From positions 1,033,068 through 1,097,067 of the forward strand of contig NZ_JAJCVJ010000002.1 of the NCBI RefSeq assembly GCF_020567425.1: a stretch of DNA of 64,000 bases, written 5' to 3'. The notes beneath the pieces were generated by a model that did not search any database, had not been told where the DNA came from, and saw only the letters and a list, made by a program, of their open reading frames with translations. Of this stretch, positions 33,235-43,640 are shown piece after piece. The position numbers were made by a program, and so were the translations under genes. Source of the DNA: Salinirubrum litoreum (GTDB taxonomy: Archaea; Halobacteriota; Halobacteria; Halobacteriales; Haloferacaceae). Every line of letters begins with the position of its first letter. The first letter of the stretch is position 1.

Positions 33235-33292
33235 GCCTTGGTAGTTCAAAGGTGCCCGACCGGACGAGGGTGGTCGAGCCGAACTCGGACAG
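33235..33292 (-). other. 16S processing stem, 3' side
   Basis: Complementary to 34872-34932: the blocks AGCCTTGGTAGTTC and CGAACTCGGAC occur at both ends in opposite sense. They enclose the 16S gene and form the processing stem. Confidence 0.75.
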
Positions 33293-33325
33293 GTGAGCCG
33301 GGGCATCGCCCCGGTCTCGGACGTT

Positions 33326-34800
<1,475 letters not shown>

Positions 34801-34871
34801 GTCCCCGAGTCAAGCTCGGGGGGTTGGCGGGAACGTATCCCAAAGGGATACAGTTCACCTAATATTGCGTG

Positions 34872-34932
34872 GTCCGAGTTCGGCGACGACCGACCGTCGA
34901 CCGGACGGGTGTCACCGAACTACCAAGGCTAA
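34872..34932 (-). other. 16S processing stem, 5' side
   Basis: Partner of 33235-33292. A second short hairpin (CCCCGAG / CTCGGGG) lies between it and the 16S 5' end at 34803-34821. Confidence 0.7.
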
Positions 34933-35092
34933 CATCAGATCCCGTCTGTACGGCGGACCGCAGGGGCGGAATCCTCATTTCCTTCGGACTTCAGTGTACC
35001 ACGTTCGCGGGTATAAACCCATCGAAGTGCACCGAAGTCGAACGGAGATCGAATCCAACGACCTCCAATCGCGGTGTGTCTTTCGCATCACA

Positions 35093-35428
35093 TCCGAACA
35101 CCCTGATACACTTAAGGGCGTCGGATCAACCCGGACCGAGGAACGCTCGGACCGGGTCGGGCCACCGGGAGTGACTCCCGGCGACGACCACACCACATCC
35201 GAGTGCCCTGTTACACTTAAGGGCATCGGACTTGGGTCGTCGCCGGGTGTCGATTCCCCGGCGACCTGCGTACTTCAATCCGAACACCCTGATACACTTA
35301 AGGGCGTCGGATCGGGATCGCCGCCAGCGCGTGCGTGGCACGGCTACGGGGCGACCCCGAGTCACCGAGTCGGCCTCGGCGACCTTCGCATTACATCGAA
35401 TGGCAGGTACACATAAAAGGCCGTCGAA
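35093..35428 (-). promoter_or_regulatory. Four tandem rRNA operon promoters
   Basis: Near-identical promoter units lie at 35093-35126, 35196-35230 and 35274-35312, each reading on the minus strand CGACGCCCTTAAGTGTA-T/A-CAGGG then CGGAT, and a fourth, diverged one at 35391-35428 (CGGCCTTTTATGTGTACC). They match the repeated TATA-type promoters of haloarchaeal rRNA operons. About 290 bases of leader (34801-35092) separate the last of them from 16S and hold only processing hairpins. Confidence 0.85.
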
Positions 35429-35440
35429 CCGAAGCCGCTT

Positions 35441-35877
35441 CGTCATGCGGTTTCATGCGAGAACGGTTCCCGTGACACCGCTTTCTCAATGTGAAAAGAT
35501 AGCACAAGACTGCTCGGTGTCGAGCCACCGGAGACGACAGTACAGAAGTCACTCGACGGTGTGGTATCGCGCGGCTGGAGGTCGACTCGTCATTCCTCGC
35601 CTCGCACGTCTGGTCGGGTCGAGTGGTGGCCGCGCAGCAACGACTGATAGCGCGTGGCGGATAACGGTGTCGAGTGACGGGAGTCGACCAGGTGAGACGA
35701 GAGAGAACGGGTGACCCGGGGTCGGATGCGTACGGTCAGGAGACTGGTTCGGTGAGTAGAGCAGGGTGGTGAGCAGGAGACGAGCGAGCCGGGGACTGGT
35801 GAGTGACACGAGTCGCACACGCGGGCACACGCACGAAGAAAGTCAGGATCGGCGGACGACCGGGACGGCGATGGACG
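35441..35877. other. Intergenic stretch between rRNA promoters and MC1 gene
   Basis: About 440 bases without a convincing gene in either direction; frames present are short and Arg/Ser-rich. It lies downstream of the MC1 gene and upstream of the rRNA promoters. I see no repeat or clear site in it. Confidence 0.6.
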
Positions 35878-36186
35878 TCACTCGTCGAGGTGTTCGATTC
35901 CCTGTTTGGAGACGTTCGCCTCGGTGATCTCACCCGGCATCCAGTCGGGCTTGTTGTCGGGAGCCGTCTCCTCCCACGCCCAGCCCTCGTAGATGTGTAC
36001 CTTGTCGGTCCCCTTCTCACGAAGTCGGAGCGTGACACGCTCGGCTTCGTCTTCCGAGGAACCGGGATCGAGTCGTCGTGCCGCCTTCAGTGCGGCCTGC
36101 CGGGGCGTGTTGCCCGAGAAGACACTCGACTCTGTTCCGTCCGCTTCGCGCAGGGCGAAGTTCCGCTTACCGTCTTCACGTACCAT
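35878..36186 (-). CDS. MC1-family non-histone chromosomal protein
   Basis: 102 residues starting at the ATG at 36186 (MVREDGKRNFALREADG); seven codons upstream in frame are excluded because they overlap the expected leader with its GGAGG. The whole protein is one MC1 domain: VFSGNTPRQAALKAARRLDPG, VTLRLREKGTDKVHIYEGW and NKPDWMPGEITEANVSKQGIEHL are family hallmarks. MC1 bends and compacts DNA and is abundant in haloarchaea and Methanosarcina. The tryptophans and basic residues used for DNA contact are present. Its promoter lies in a palindrome. Confidence 0.95.
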   Translation of the reverse strand: MVREDGKRNFALREADGTESSVFSGNTPRQAALKAARRLDPGSSEDEAERVTLRLREKGTDKVHIYEGWAWEETAPDNKPDWMPGEITEANVSKQGIEHLDE

Positions 36187-36220
36187 GGTTTTTCCCCTCC
36201 ATGGCAACCGAACACAGGGT

Positions 36221-36238
36221 CCGATATAAATATATCGG
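36221..36238 (-). promoter_or_regulatory. Palindromic TATA region of the MC1 gene
   Basis: CCGATATA-AA-TATATCGG is an 8-bp inverted repeat that contains the TATA box of the MC1 gene; transcription should begin near 36203, 17 bases before the ATG. A dimeric regulator could compete with TBP here. The rest of the 313-base gap up to 36499 holds a TTTTTATAC element near 36264 and the AbrB-like gene promoter (CTTATGTATA near 36458). Confidence 0.5.
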
Positions 36239-36499
36239 GCAAACGAGGGCTATTCGGCACAAGATTTTTATACTCTGTCGGCGCTTTCGGGCGATTTACC
36301 CCTCGAAACCACTCCGAATCCGGGGGCGAACACCTCGCGCGCGCTCAAATTTCGAGGTCTCGAGAGAGGAATTTGATCCGGGTCGATCGTCGAACGACCC
36401 TCCGATCTCCCGTCTCCGGAGTCGACGAGCGACGCCGCGGCACCGAGTAGACAACACTTATGTATATCCTACGGCGAAGCTTCGAGAGAGAACCACCCG

Positions 36500-36697
36500 A
36501 TGGTCCGGAAAAAGAAGCTCAGTCCGAGTGGCGCGAAGGACGAGAACGGCGAGTACCACAACGTCCACGTGAACCTCCACGAAGACGAACTCGCGGTCGC
36601 AGGACTCGACATCGGCGACGAAGTGTTCGTCAGGGTCCGGGACGGGAAGATCATCATCCAGAAGGCGGACCCAGACGAGGTCGAGCACGACTTCTGA
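36500..36697 (+). CDS. Small AbrB/SpoVT-like DNA-binding protein
   Basis: 65 residues. VHVNLHEDELAVAGLDIGDEVFVRVRDGKIIIQKADP has the pattern of a swapped-hairpin AbrB/MazE fold: a strand, a short helix, the G-hydrophobic-x-x-GDEV turn, then two strands. The N-terminus is basic (MVRKKKLSP), the C-terminus acidic. Such proteins act as dimers that bind DNA as regulators or antitoxins; no toxin gene is adjacent. It precedes pyrD by 61 bases in the same direction, so it may be cotranscribed. Confidence 0.75.
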   Translation: MVRKKKLSPSGAKDENGEYHNVHVNLHEDELAVAGLDIGDEVFVRVRDGKIIIQKADPDEVEHDF

Positions 36698-36758
36698 GCG
36701 CCACACCCGCGGCCCGTTCTCGTCGCATTCATAGCCCTCGGTCGACTCTATCCTCTCG

Positions 36759-37817
36759 ATGGGACTGTACGACGCCGCCAAACCGCTGCTGTTCACCCTG
36801 CCACCGGAGACTGCACACCGTACCGTCCACCGACTCCTCGATGCTGCACAGTCGACACCCGTCGAGGGCGCACTCCGCCGCCGGTACACCGTCGCGGACG
36901 ATCGACTCCACACCACTGTCTTCGGACTCGACTTCGACTCGCCGGTCGGAGTCGCCGCCGGCTTCGACAAGAACGCGGAGATCCCGTCGATCCTCACGGC
37001 ACTCGGCTTCGGCCACGTGGAGGTCGGCGGGGTCACAGCGGAGCGCCAGCCCGGCAACCCGCGTCCTCGGATGTTCCGCCTCCGAGAAGACGAGGCGCTG
37101 ATCAACCGGATGGGGTTCAACAACCACGGGGCGGACGCGGTCGGCGAGCGACTCGACGCCACGCGCCTGCCCGATGCACCGGTCGGTATCAACATCGGGA
37201 AGTCGAAGTCGACGCCACTGGAGGAGGCGGCAGACGACTACCTCTACACCTACGAGCGCGTCGCACGCGCGGGCGACTACTTCGTCGTCAACGTCTCCAG
37301 TCCGAACACGCCCGGTCTGCGTGACCTCCAGCACCGTGACTCGCTGGAGGCCATCCTCGGCGGTCTGAAGGACGCCGGGGCCGCCCCGTTGCTCGTCAAA
37401 CTCTCCCCGGACCTCCCGGACCCGGCGGTCGAGGACGCACTGGCGGTCGTCGACGACCTCGGTCTGGACGGCGTCATCACGACGAACACGACCACGGACC
37501 GCCCCGCGAGTCTCCGGAGTCACAACCGGGCGGAACGCGGCGGCCTGTCGGGGAAACCGATCGATTCCCGATCCACGGAGGCGGTCCGGTTCGTCGCCGA
37601 GCGAACCGACGTGCCGGTGATCGGCGTCGGTGGCGTCTCGACCGCCGAAGGAGCCTACCGGAAGATTCGCGCCGGGGCGAGTCTCGTCCAACTGTACACT
37701 GCACTCGTCTACCGTGGTCCGAGCGTGGCTCGCGAGATCAACGAAGGACTGCTCGACCTGCTGGAAGAAGACGGCTTCGAGCGTGTCGAGGACGCGGTCG
37801 GTGTCGACCTCGACTGA
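36759..37817 (+). CDS. pyrD: Dihydroorotate dehydrogenase, class 2 (quinone)
   Basis: 352 residues, class-2 length. The enzyme oxidises dihydroorotate to orotate with quinone as acceptor, the fourth step of pyrimidine synthesis. Class-2 marks are the N-terminal helical extension (YDAAKPLLFTLPPETAHRTVHRLL), which inserts in the membrane, PVGVAAGFDKNAE, GFGHVEVGGVTAERQPGNPRPRMFRL, NRMGFNNHG and VVNVSSPNTPGLRDLQ with the catalytic Ser, then LLVKLSPDL, NTTTDRP and GVGGVSTAEGAYRKIRAGASLVQLYTALVY, which bind FMN. It is convergent with valS. Confidence 0.96.
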   Translation: MGLYDAAKPLLFTLPPETAHRTVHRLLDAAQSTPVEGALRRRYTVADDRLHTTVFGLDFDSPVGVAAGFDKNAEIPSILTALGFGHVEVGGVTAERQPGNPRPRMFRLREDEALINRMGFNNHGADAVGERLDATRLPDAPVGINIGKSKSTPLEEAADDYLYTYERVARAGDYFVVNVSSPNTPGLRDLQHRDSLEAILGGLKDAGAAPLLVKLSPDLPDPAVEDALAVVDDLGLDGVITTNTTTDRPASLRSHNRAERGGLSGKPIDSRSTEAVRFVAERTDVPVIGVGGVSTAEGAYRKIRAGASLVQLYTALVYRGPSVAREINEGLLDLLEEDGFERVEDAVGVDLD

Positions 37818-37856
37818 AAACGAAAGGAAAGATCTGCCGCGACGACCGCGACCGGC

Positions 37857-40481
37857 TCAGTTCTGGACGACGACGACTGCGTCGTCTGCTTCGACCATCT
37901 CGCCGTCACCGGAGTACCGACGCTCTTCTTCGACCTCGAACATCTCGCCGTCGAGTTCGTGGCCGGCGACGCGGAGGACGCCGTCTGCGAGTTCGTAGTC
38001 GCCCGACTCGATCCCGGCTTCGATGTCCGGCACGCTGCTGCCGAACTCCGGTCCGACGACCGCGTAGTCGAGGTCGATCCCGGTCACGACGGACTCGATG
38101 TCCGGCGCGTCGTCGTATGCCTCTAGTTCCGCGACGTGCATCACCCGCCGGATGTCGTCCTCGAACCCCGAAATGTCGCCGAACACCTCGACGCGGTCGA
38201 TCTCCGCATTCAGCGGGATCGACTTGTCGCTCTTGTACTTCCGGAGTGCGCCGACGACCGACATCGCCGTCTCGCCGGCCGCGAGGTCGGCGTCCAGCCC
38301 CAGCGGTTCGGGCCACTCGCTGGTGTGGACCGAGCCCGCGTCGTACAGTTCCTGCCACAGTTCTTCGGTCACGTGCGCGAGCGTAGGCGCGAACAGTTTG
38401 AGGAACCGGCGGTGGGCCGTCTGGAGCGTGTACGCCGCCGAGGCGTCCTCGCCGTCGCGGAGTCGCTGTTTGGCGATCTCCAGATAGTCGTCACAGAACG
38501 TGTGCCAGAAGAAGCTCCGGAGGCGGTCGCGGGCCTTCGAGAACTCCCGGTTGGCCAGTTTCTCGTCGACGAACCGGATCTGGTCGTCCAGTTCCGCCAG
38601 CAACCACCGGTCGATAGCTTTCAACGCTGGTTGGTCGAGTCGCTCCTCGGGCGTCAGTGAGTCGACGAGTTTCGAGGCGTTCCACAGTTTCCGGAGGAGT
38701 TTCTCGCCCGCTCGGAGTCCCTTCTCGCTGTACGGCAGGTCGTCGCCGACCGCGCTCCCGGCGGCCCAGTAGCGGGCGGCGTCGACCGGGTACTCCTCCA
38801 AGACTTCCTGTGGCGAGATGATGTTCCCCAGCGACTTGGACATCTTCACGCGGTTCTCGTCTAAGACCATCCCGTTGATCATCACGGAGTCGAAGGGGAC
38901 CTCGCCGGTGTGCTCGTAGCACTTGACGACGGTGTGGAACAGCCAGAAGCTGATGATGTCGTGACCCTGCGGCCGCATGTCGAAGGGGTACAGCTCCGGC
39001 AGTTCCATCTGGAACGCCCCGGCCTCGCTGTCCCAGTCCCACCCGGCGTTGATCAGCGGCGTCAGACTCGACGTCGCCCACGTGTCGAAGACGTCGTCCT
39101 CGGGGACGAACTCGTCGTGGCCACACTCGGGGCAGGCGTCGACCGGCGGGTCGTCCGAGAGGGGGTCGACCGGCAGGTCCTCACGCTCGGCCATGATCTC
39201 GTGGTCGCACTCCTCGCAGTACCAGACCGGGAACGGAATCCCCGAGGAGCGCTGGCGGGAGATGGACCAGTCCCACTCCAGGCCCTCGATCCAGTTCTTG
39301 TACCGCGTGAACATCTTCTCGGGATACCAGTCCATCGACCGACCCGCGTCGAGATACTCCTCCTTCTTGTCGAGCAGTTTCACGTACCACTGCTCGCTGA
39401 CGAGGAACTCGACGGCGGTCCCACAGCGCTCGTGGACGTTGACCACGTGGCTGATCGGCCGGCGGTCGAGCAGGTGACCGGCGTCGTCGAGGTCGGCGAC
39501 GATTCGCTCGCGGGCCGCCTCCCCGTCGAGGCCGCTGTACTCGCCGGCAACGTCGGTCATCGTCCCGGACTCGTCGATTGCGAGGCGGAGGTCCAGATCG
39601 TGGGCCTGGTACCACTCGATGTCGGTCTGGTCGCCGAAGGTACAGCACATCACGATCCCGGAGCCGGTCTCCAGATCGACGCGCTCGTCTTCGATGATCG
39701 GCACGCGGTGGCCGAAGAGTGGGACGACCGCCTCCTCGCCGACGAGATGCTGGTTCGAGTCGTCGTCCGGGTGGACGAAGACGGCGACGCAGGCCGGGAG
39801 CAGTTCGGGTCGGGTCGTGGAGATGGTGAAGCTCTCGTTCTCGCCGTTCTCGTCACCGGCGCTGTCGGCCACGTCGAACGCGATGTCGTGGAAGTGGGAG
39901 TCGCGTTCGTCGTCCTCGGTCTCGACCTGCGAGATGGCGGTCTCACACTCCGGACACCAGATCGCGGGGGCGCGACGGCGGTACTCTCGGCCCTGTTCGT
40001 AGAGGTCGATGAAGGAGAGCTGCGAGATGCGCTGGACGCGCGGTTCGATGGTCCGGTAGGTGTTGTTCCAGTCGATGGAGAAGCCGAGGCTCTGCATGTT
40101 CTCGGTGAACGTGTCCTCGTACTCCCGGCAGACCTCCCGGCAGAGGTCCTGGAACTCGTGGCGCTCGTAGTCCTGGTGGCGCACGTCGAGTTCGTCCTCG
40201 GTCAGCCGTTCCGAGGCGATGCCGTTGTCGTCGTAGCCGAACGGGAAGAAGACCTCCTTGCCCTGCATGCGCTGGTAGCGCGCGACGATGTCCTGCAGGA
40301 TGGAGCCGTAGACGTGGCCCCAGTGGAGGTTCCCCGAGACGGTCGGCGGCGGGGTGTCGATGGAGAACACCGTGTTCGGATCTACGGCGGCCGCCTCGTC
40401 GAAGGCGTAGGTCTCCTCGTCCACCCACTGTCGTTGCCACTTCGCCTCGACCGTCTCCGGGTCGTATTCGCCGCTCGGCAT
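37857..40481 (-). CDS. valS: Valyl-tRNA synthetase
   Basis: 874 residues, class Ia. The HIGH motif is HWGH at 53-56 and KMSKS is at 546-550. Between them lie the editing (CP1) domain (TISTTRPELLPACVAVFVHPDD, GIVMCCTFGDQTDIEWY) and zinc-binding cysteine groups (WCPECETA; WYCEECDHE and ACPECGHDE). The C-terminal anticodon-binding helix bundle starts at about 615 (LKAIDRWLLAELDDQI). The family needs Val and tRNA-Val; TWATSSLTP and the KMSKSLGNIISP sequence are specific to ValRS, not IleRS. It stands alone and ends against pyrD. Confidence 0.97.
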   Translation of the reverse strand: MPSGEYDPETVEAKWQRQWVDEETYAFDEAAAVDPNTVFSIDTPPPTVSGNLHWGHVYGSILQDIVARYQRMQGKEVFFPFGYDDNGIASERLTEDELDVRHQDYERHEFQDLCREVCREYEDTFTENMQSLGFSIDWNNTYRTIEPRVQRISQLSFIDLYEQGREYRRRAPAIWCPECETAISQVETEDDERDSHFHDIAFDVADSAGDENGENESFTISTTRPELLPACVAVFVHPDDDSNQHLVGEEAVVPLFGHRVPIIEDERVDLETGSGIVMCCTFGDQTDIEWYQAHDLDLRLAIDESGTMTDVAGEYSGLDGEAARERIVADLDDAGHLLDRRPISHVVNVHERCGTAVEFLVSEQWYVKLLDKKEEYLDAGRSMDWYPEKMFTRYKNWIEGLEWDWSISRQRSSGIPFPVWYCEECDHEIMAEREDLPVDPLSDDPPVDACPECGHDEFVPEDDVFDTWATSSLTPLINAGWDWDSEAGAFQMELPELYPFDMRPQGHDIISFWLFHTVVKCYEHTGEVPFDSVMINGMVLDENRVKMSKSLGNIISPQEVLEEYPVDAARYWAAGSAVGDDLPYSEKGLRAGEKLLRKLWNASKLVDSLTPEERLDQPALKAIDRWLLAELDDQIRFVDEKLANREFSKARDRLRSFFWHTFCDDYLEIAKQRLRDGEDASAAYTLQTAHRRFLKLFAPTLAHVTEELWQELYDAGSVHTSEWPEPLGLDADLAAGETAMSVVGALRKYKSDKSIPLNAEIDRVEVFGDISGFEDDIRRVMHVAELEAYDDAPDIESVVTGIDLDYAVVGPEFGSSVPDIEAGIESGDYELADGVLRVAGHELDGEMFEVEEERRYSGDGEMVEADDAVVVVQN

Positions 40482-40609
40482 CTGTACTCGGAAAATCCGC
40501 CTGCACGACTGTTAAAGAACTCGGTTGGTGGCTCGGACCGCAGGGGGAACGCGCTGAAGCCGTCCACTGACGGAATCGACCGCTGACCTCACGAAAATGG
40601 CCCCACCGT

Positions 40610-42460
40610 TCAGTTGTCGAAACGGGCCTGCACGAACGGTTGTGCGTTCTCGATGTCGCCGAGTCGGGAGTCAGACAGCAGGACTGCCTCTGTCTCGTCA
40701 ATGGGCACAGAGAGGCTGATCTCCTTCGTCCGGCCGTACCGGCCCTTGGAGACGACGACCGCGTTCACGATGCCGAGCATGTCGAGTTCCGAGATCAGGT
40801 CCGTGACGCGCCGCTGGGTCAACACGTCGGCGTCGATCTCCTCACAGAGGCGCTTGTAGATGTTGAACACCTCGCCGGTGTTGATGTTGTGGACGCCGTT
40901 CTTCTCCAAGAGGATGATGGCGAAGAGGACGATCTTCGACTGGGTCGGGAGGGTGCGGACGACCTCCACGACGCGGTCGAGTTCGATCTTGTCCTGTGCC
41001 TGCCGGACGTGACTCTCCTCGACCGTGTCGGCCTGACTGCGCTCGGCGAGTTCACCCGCAGTTCGGAGGAGATCCAGCGCGCGCCGGGCGTCGCCGTGTT
41101 CCTGCGCGGCGAACGCGGCACACAGCGGGATCACGTCCTCGGTGAGCGCGTTACCCTTGAACGCCACGTCGGCGCGGTGCTGGAGGATGTCCCGGAGTTG
41201 GTTCGCGTCGTACGGCGGGAAGACGATCTCCTCCTCGCCGAGACTGGACTTGACGCGAGGGTCGAGAAAGTCGGTGAACTTCAGGTCGTTCGAGATACCC
41301 ATGATCGAGATGCGGGAGTTGTCCAGTTCCGAGTTCATCCGCGAGAGGTTGTACAGGGTGTCGTCGCCGGACTTCTCGACGAGTTTGTCGATCTCGTCGA
41401 GCATGATGACGACCACACGCTCGTGGTAGTCCACCGCGTCGAAGAAGGTGGAGTAGACGCGGTCGGTCGGCCACCCGGTCATCGGGACCGTCTCCATCTC
41501 GTCGGCGTCCGACTCCAGGTCGGCGATGCGCTCGTCCAGCGCGTCGAGGCTCTGGAGTTGTTCGTCGCCGGTCTCGCCCGGTGCGGTCACGTCTTCGTTC
41601 CGGACGACCGCGTCGCCCGGTCGGTCGCTCTGGGTCGCGCGTGTGCGAAGGTCTCGAAGCCGGTCGAGTTCCTCGGCGATGACGGTCTGGTTCTTCTCGA
41701 TGAACTTGTTCGCCAACTGGGCGAGGACGCGGTACTGCGTGTCGGTCACCTCGCAGTTGATGTACTCGACCTCACAGGGGACGTCGTACTTCTGAGAGGT
41801 GGATTCGAGTTCCTGCGAGACGAACTTCGCGCTGGCCGTCTTCCCGGTGCCCGTCTTCCCGTAGATCAGGATGTTCGACGGCGTCTCGCCCCGCAGCGCC
41901 GAGACGAGGATGGTCGCCATCTGGTTGATCTGGTCTTTCCGGTGGGGCAGTTCGTGTGGGGTGTAGGAGGGGCGGAGGACTTCCTTGTTCTCGAAGATGG
42001 GTTCGCCAGAGAGGAGATCGTCGAACAGTCCCTGGTTGTCGCCGTCGGTGTCGTCCAGTACGACCTCGTCGAGTCCCATGCCGGTGTCGGGGTCGTCGCC
42101 GACCGTTCCGCCCGACGCGATGTCGTCGGTGCTGATCTCTCCGGGGGTGAGTCCGCCGGCGTCGGTGCCGAGTCGACTCGAGTCGTCGCCGTCGATTCCG
42201 GCCGGTTCGTCGCGGGTCGTCTCGGAGTCCGTCGACTCGTCGTGGTCCCCTCCGGAGGAGTTCGGCTCCGTGCCGGTCCGCTCTGAGGACGTGGTGTCCA
42301 CCTCGGCGTCGAGCGAGAGACGGTCGTCCAGTCCGGACTCGTCGTCACCTGCCTCGTTGTCGGGTGCTCCGGGGTCGTCTCCGGGGGGACCGGCCGACTC
42401 CGGTTGCTCGTGCTCCGATTCTCCCCCGTCTGCGTCGTCTGGTGTGTCGTCCCCTTCCAT
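40610..42460 (-). CDS. orc1: Orc1/Cdc6 origin-recognition protein
   Basis: 616 residues from the ATG at 42460. A frame runs 52 codons further up, but it passes through an ORB element and has non-acidic, unlike sequence, so I reject it. Residues 1-150 are an acidic disordered tail typical of haloarchaeal Orc1. The AAA+ domain follows: Walker A GKTGTGKT at 201-208, Walker B VVVIMLDEIDKL, sensor 1 MGISNDL, sensor 2 GDARRALDLLRTAGELAE. A C-terminal winged helix (SKIVLFAIILLEKNG... TQRRVTDLISELDMLGIV) binds DNA. An acidic insert (DRPGDAVVRNEDV...) sits inside the AAA+ domain. Adjacent ORBs mark this as the initiator of the origin upstream; the first ORB ends 18 bases before the start, suggesting autoregulation. 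Confidence 0.96.
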   Translation of the reverse strand: MEGDDTPDDADGGESEHEQPESAGPPGDDPGAPDNEAGDDESGLDDRLSLDAEVDTTSSERTGTEPNSSGGDHDESTDSETTRDEPAGIDGDDSSRLGTDAGGLTPGEISTDDIASGGTVGDDPDTGMGLDEVVLDDTDGDNQGLFDDLLSGEPIFENKEVLRPSYTPHELPHRKDQINQMATILVSALRGETPSNILIYGKTGTGKTASAKFVSQELESTSQKYDVPCEVEYINCEVTDTQYRVLAQLANKFIEKNQTVIAEELDRLRDLRTRATQSDRPGDAVVRNEDVTAPGETGDEQLQSLDALDERIADLESDADEMETVPMTGWPTDRVYSTFFDAVDYHERVVVIMLDEIDKLVEKSGDDTLYNLSRMNSELDNSRISIMGISNDLKFTDFLDPRVKSSLGEEEIVFPPYDANQLRDILQHRADVAFKGNALTEDVIPLCAAFAAQEHGDARRALDLLRTAGELAERSQADTVEESHVRQAQDKIELDRVVEVVRTLPTQSKIVLFAIILLEKNGVHNINTGEVFNIYKRLCEEIDADVLTQRRVTDLISELDMLGIVNAVVVSKGRYGRTKEISLSVPIDETEAVLLSDSRLGDIENAQPFVQARFDN

Positions 42461-42477
42461 CGTGATCCCGTTCGAAG

Positions 42478-42502
42478 TACCCCTCTGTTTCAGGTGGAAC
42501 GG
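42478..42502 (-). promoter_or_regulatory. ORB-like box at the orc1 start
   Basis: Minus strand CGTTCCACCTGAAACAGAG followed by GGGTA. It ends 18 bases before the orc1 ATG, inside the promoter or leader, so Orc1 binding could repress its own gene. Confidence 0.75.
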
Positions 42503-42890
42503 TCCCGGAGCGCGGTGCGAAATCGGGAGTAGACGCGGGCTGCGCCGACGAATCTCCGAGATCACCACGACAGGACCGTCCAAGTGATGCAAACGAACCA
42601 GATGAAGAGGACCCACTAAAATCTTGTCTCTCCCGTCTCCTCACGGCCGTCGGAGGCCAGCGGACTTCCCGTCTGCCGGGCGGGACAGACGGAACTGCCC
42701 AGAGGAGCGAGAGGAACTTGGTCGGAGCGGAGTTCCAGTCGAACGGGTCCGGTCCTGCTCGACTCCGACAGTCGAGTGGGAACGGACAGGACCGAAGACG
42801 ACCGAGTCGAGGAGAGGCCGGGTCGATCGACCCGGTCGCTTCGATTTGCCGCCGACTGCCGCGAAGTCGGCGTTCGCCGTCCACGAGTGC

Positions 42891-42948
42891 CTTCCACCCG
42901 AAAGAGAGGGGGTCGCTCGTCTGTTGCAGTCGAAACAGAGGGGTTACG
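42891..42948 (+). promoter_or_regulatory. Two tandem ORB-like boxes (plus orientation)
   Basis: TTCCACCCGAAAGAGAGGGG at 42892 onward, and GCAGTCGAAACAGAGGGGTT about 32 bases later. Same direction, about three helical turns apart. Confidence 0.7.
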
Positions 42949-43009
42949 GTCACACCGAAGGTCGGCGTTTCGGCTCGACACGAAGCTATCGGGGGAGCAT
43001 CCACACACC

Positions 43010-43149
43010 ACACCCCCCCGTTTCGCTTGGAACGTGTTTCGAATGGAAACGTCGGTCGTGTCGGACGGGTTCGAAGTTATCGCCGAGTTCTCCGTCGACG
43101 ATCGGGCGGACTCGGGGATGCCCCCCACCCCTTCGTTTCAGGTGGAACG
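43010..43149 (-). promoter_or_regulatory. Two ORB-like boxes (minus orientation)
   Basis: Minus strand GTTCCAAGCGAAACGGGGGG at 43010-43034 and GTTCCACCTGAAACGAAGGGG, extended by a G-rich run, at 43121-43149. The second borders the AT-rich unwinding candidate. Confidence 0.75.
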
Positions 43150-43177
43150 CCGAAAAGGTGGGTGGGGGATGGCGGAT

Positions 43178-43265
43178 TCTAGGTACACTGGGTTTTATTA
43201 CCCTCGTCGTATAACAAAATCCGTAGTGCAGTAGCAGTCGTTTTGGAGAGAAGAAGAGAGTGTTG
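43178..43265. other. AT-rich duplex-unwinding candidate
   Basis: The least GC-rich stretch of the origin (contains GGTTTTATTACC, GTATAACAAAATCC and GTTTTGGAGAGAAGAAGAG). It is bracketed by the outward-facing ORB boxes at 43121 and 43318, the arrangement expected for the melting site. Confidence 0.65.
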
Positions 43266-43317
43266 GATGAAGGTGACTCGTGACTGTTGCCGACCACCCG
43301 ACCCCACCCCATCGGAC

Positions 43318-43348
43318 CGTTCCACTCGAAACGAGGGGGTGGGGGTGC
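43318..43348 (+). promoter_or_regulatory. ORB-like box (plus), right side of unwinding region
   Basis: CGTTCCACTCGAAACGAGGG followed by a long G-rich run. Mirror partner of the box at 43121-43149. Confidence 0.8.
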
Positions 43349-43437
43349 CCCCGACGGCGTCCGGTTCGAGTCGAACCGGCATCACGAGTAGGCTCGAACT
43401 GATCCGCACCAGGCCGCCTCTCGTCGTCACCGTCTCG

Positions 43438-43640
43438 TCCTCACCGGTTTCGTCCTCACCGGTTTCGTCTTCACCGGTTTCGTCCCTCTTCTCACTACCC
43501 ACGTCCTCACCGACTTCGGGTCCACCTGTACTTCTCTATCTGTCGCAGCTCTCTCCCCGTCGCAACTCTCTGCACGTCGCAGTCCCCTCTGCACCTTCGC
43601 GCTCCTTTGCACCTTCGCGCTCCTCTGCACCCCCACCCGT
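43438..43640 (+). repeat. Pyrimidine-rich tandem repeats beside the origin
   Basis: Three 15-bp units TCCTCACCGGTTTCG (third with one change) at 43438, 43453 and 43468. Then from about 43585 there are repeats of the type TGCACCTTCGCGCTCC(T). The plus strand of 43420-43690 is almost free of purine runs, a strong strand asymmetry. Confidence 0.75.

Noticed and set aside
43438-43640. CRISPR array near the origin
   Set aside because: Units are adjacent 15-bp tandem repeats without unique spacers and no cas genes are nearby.
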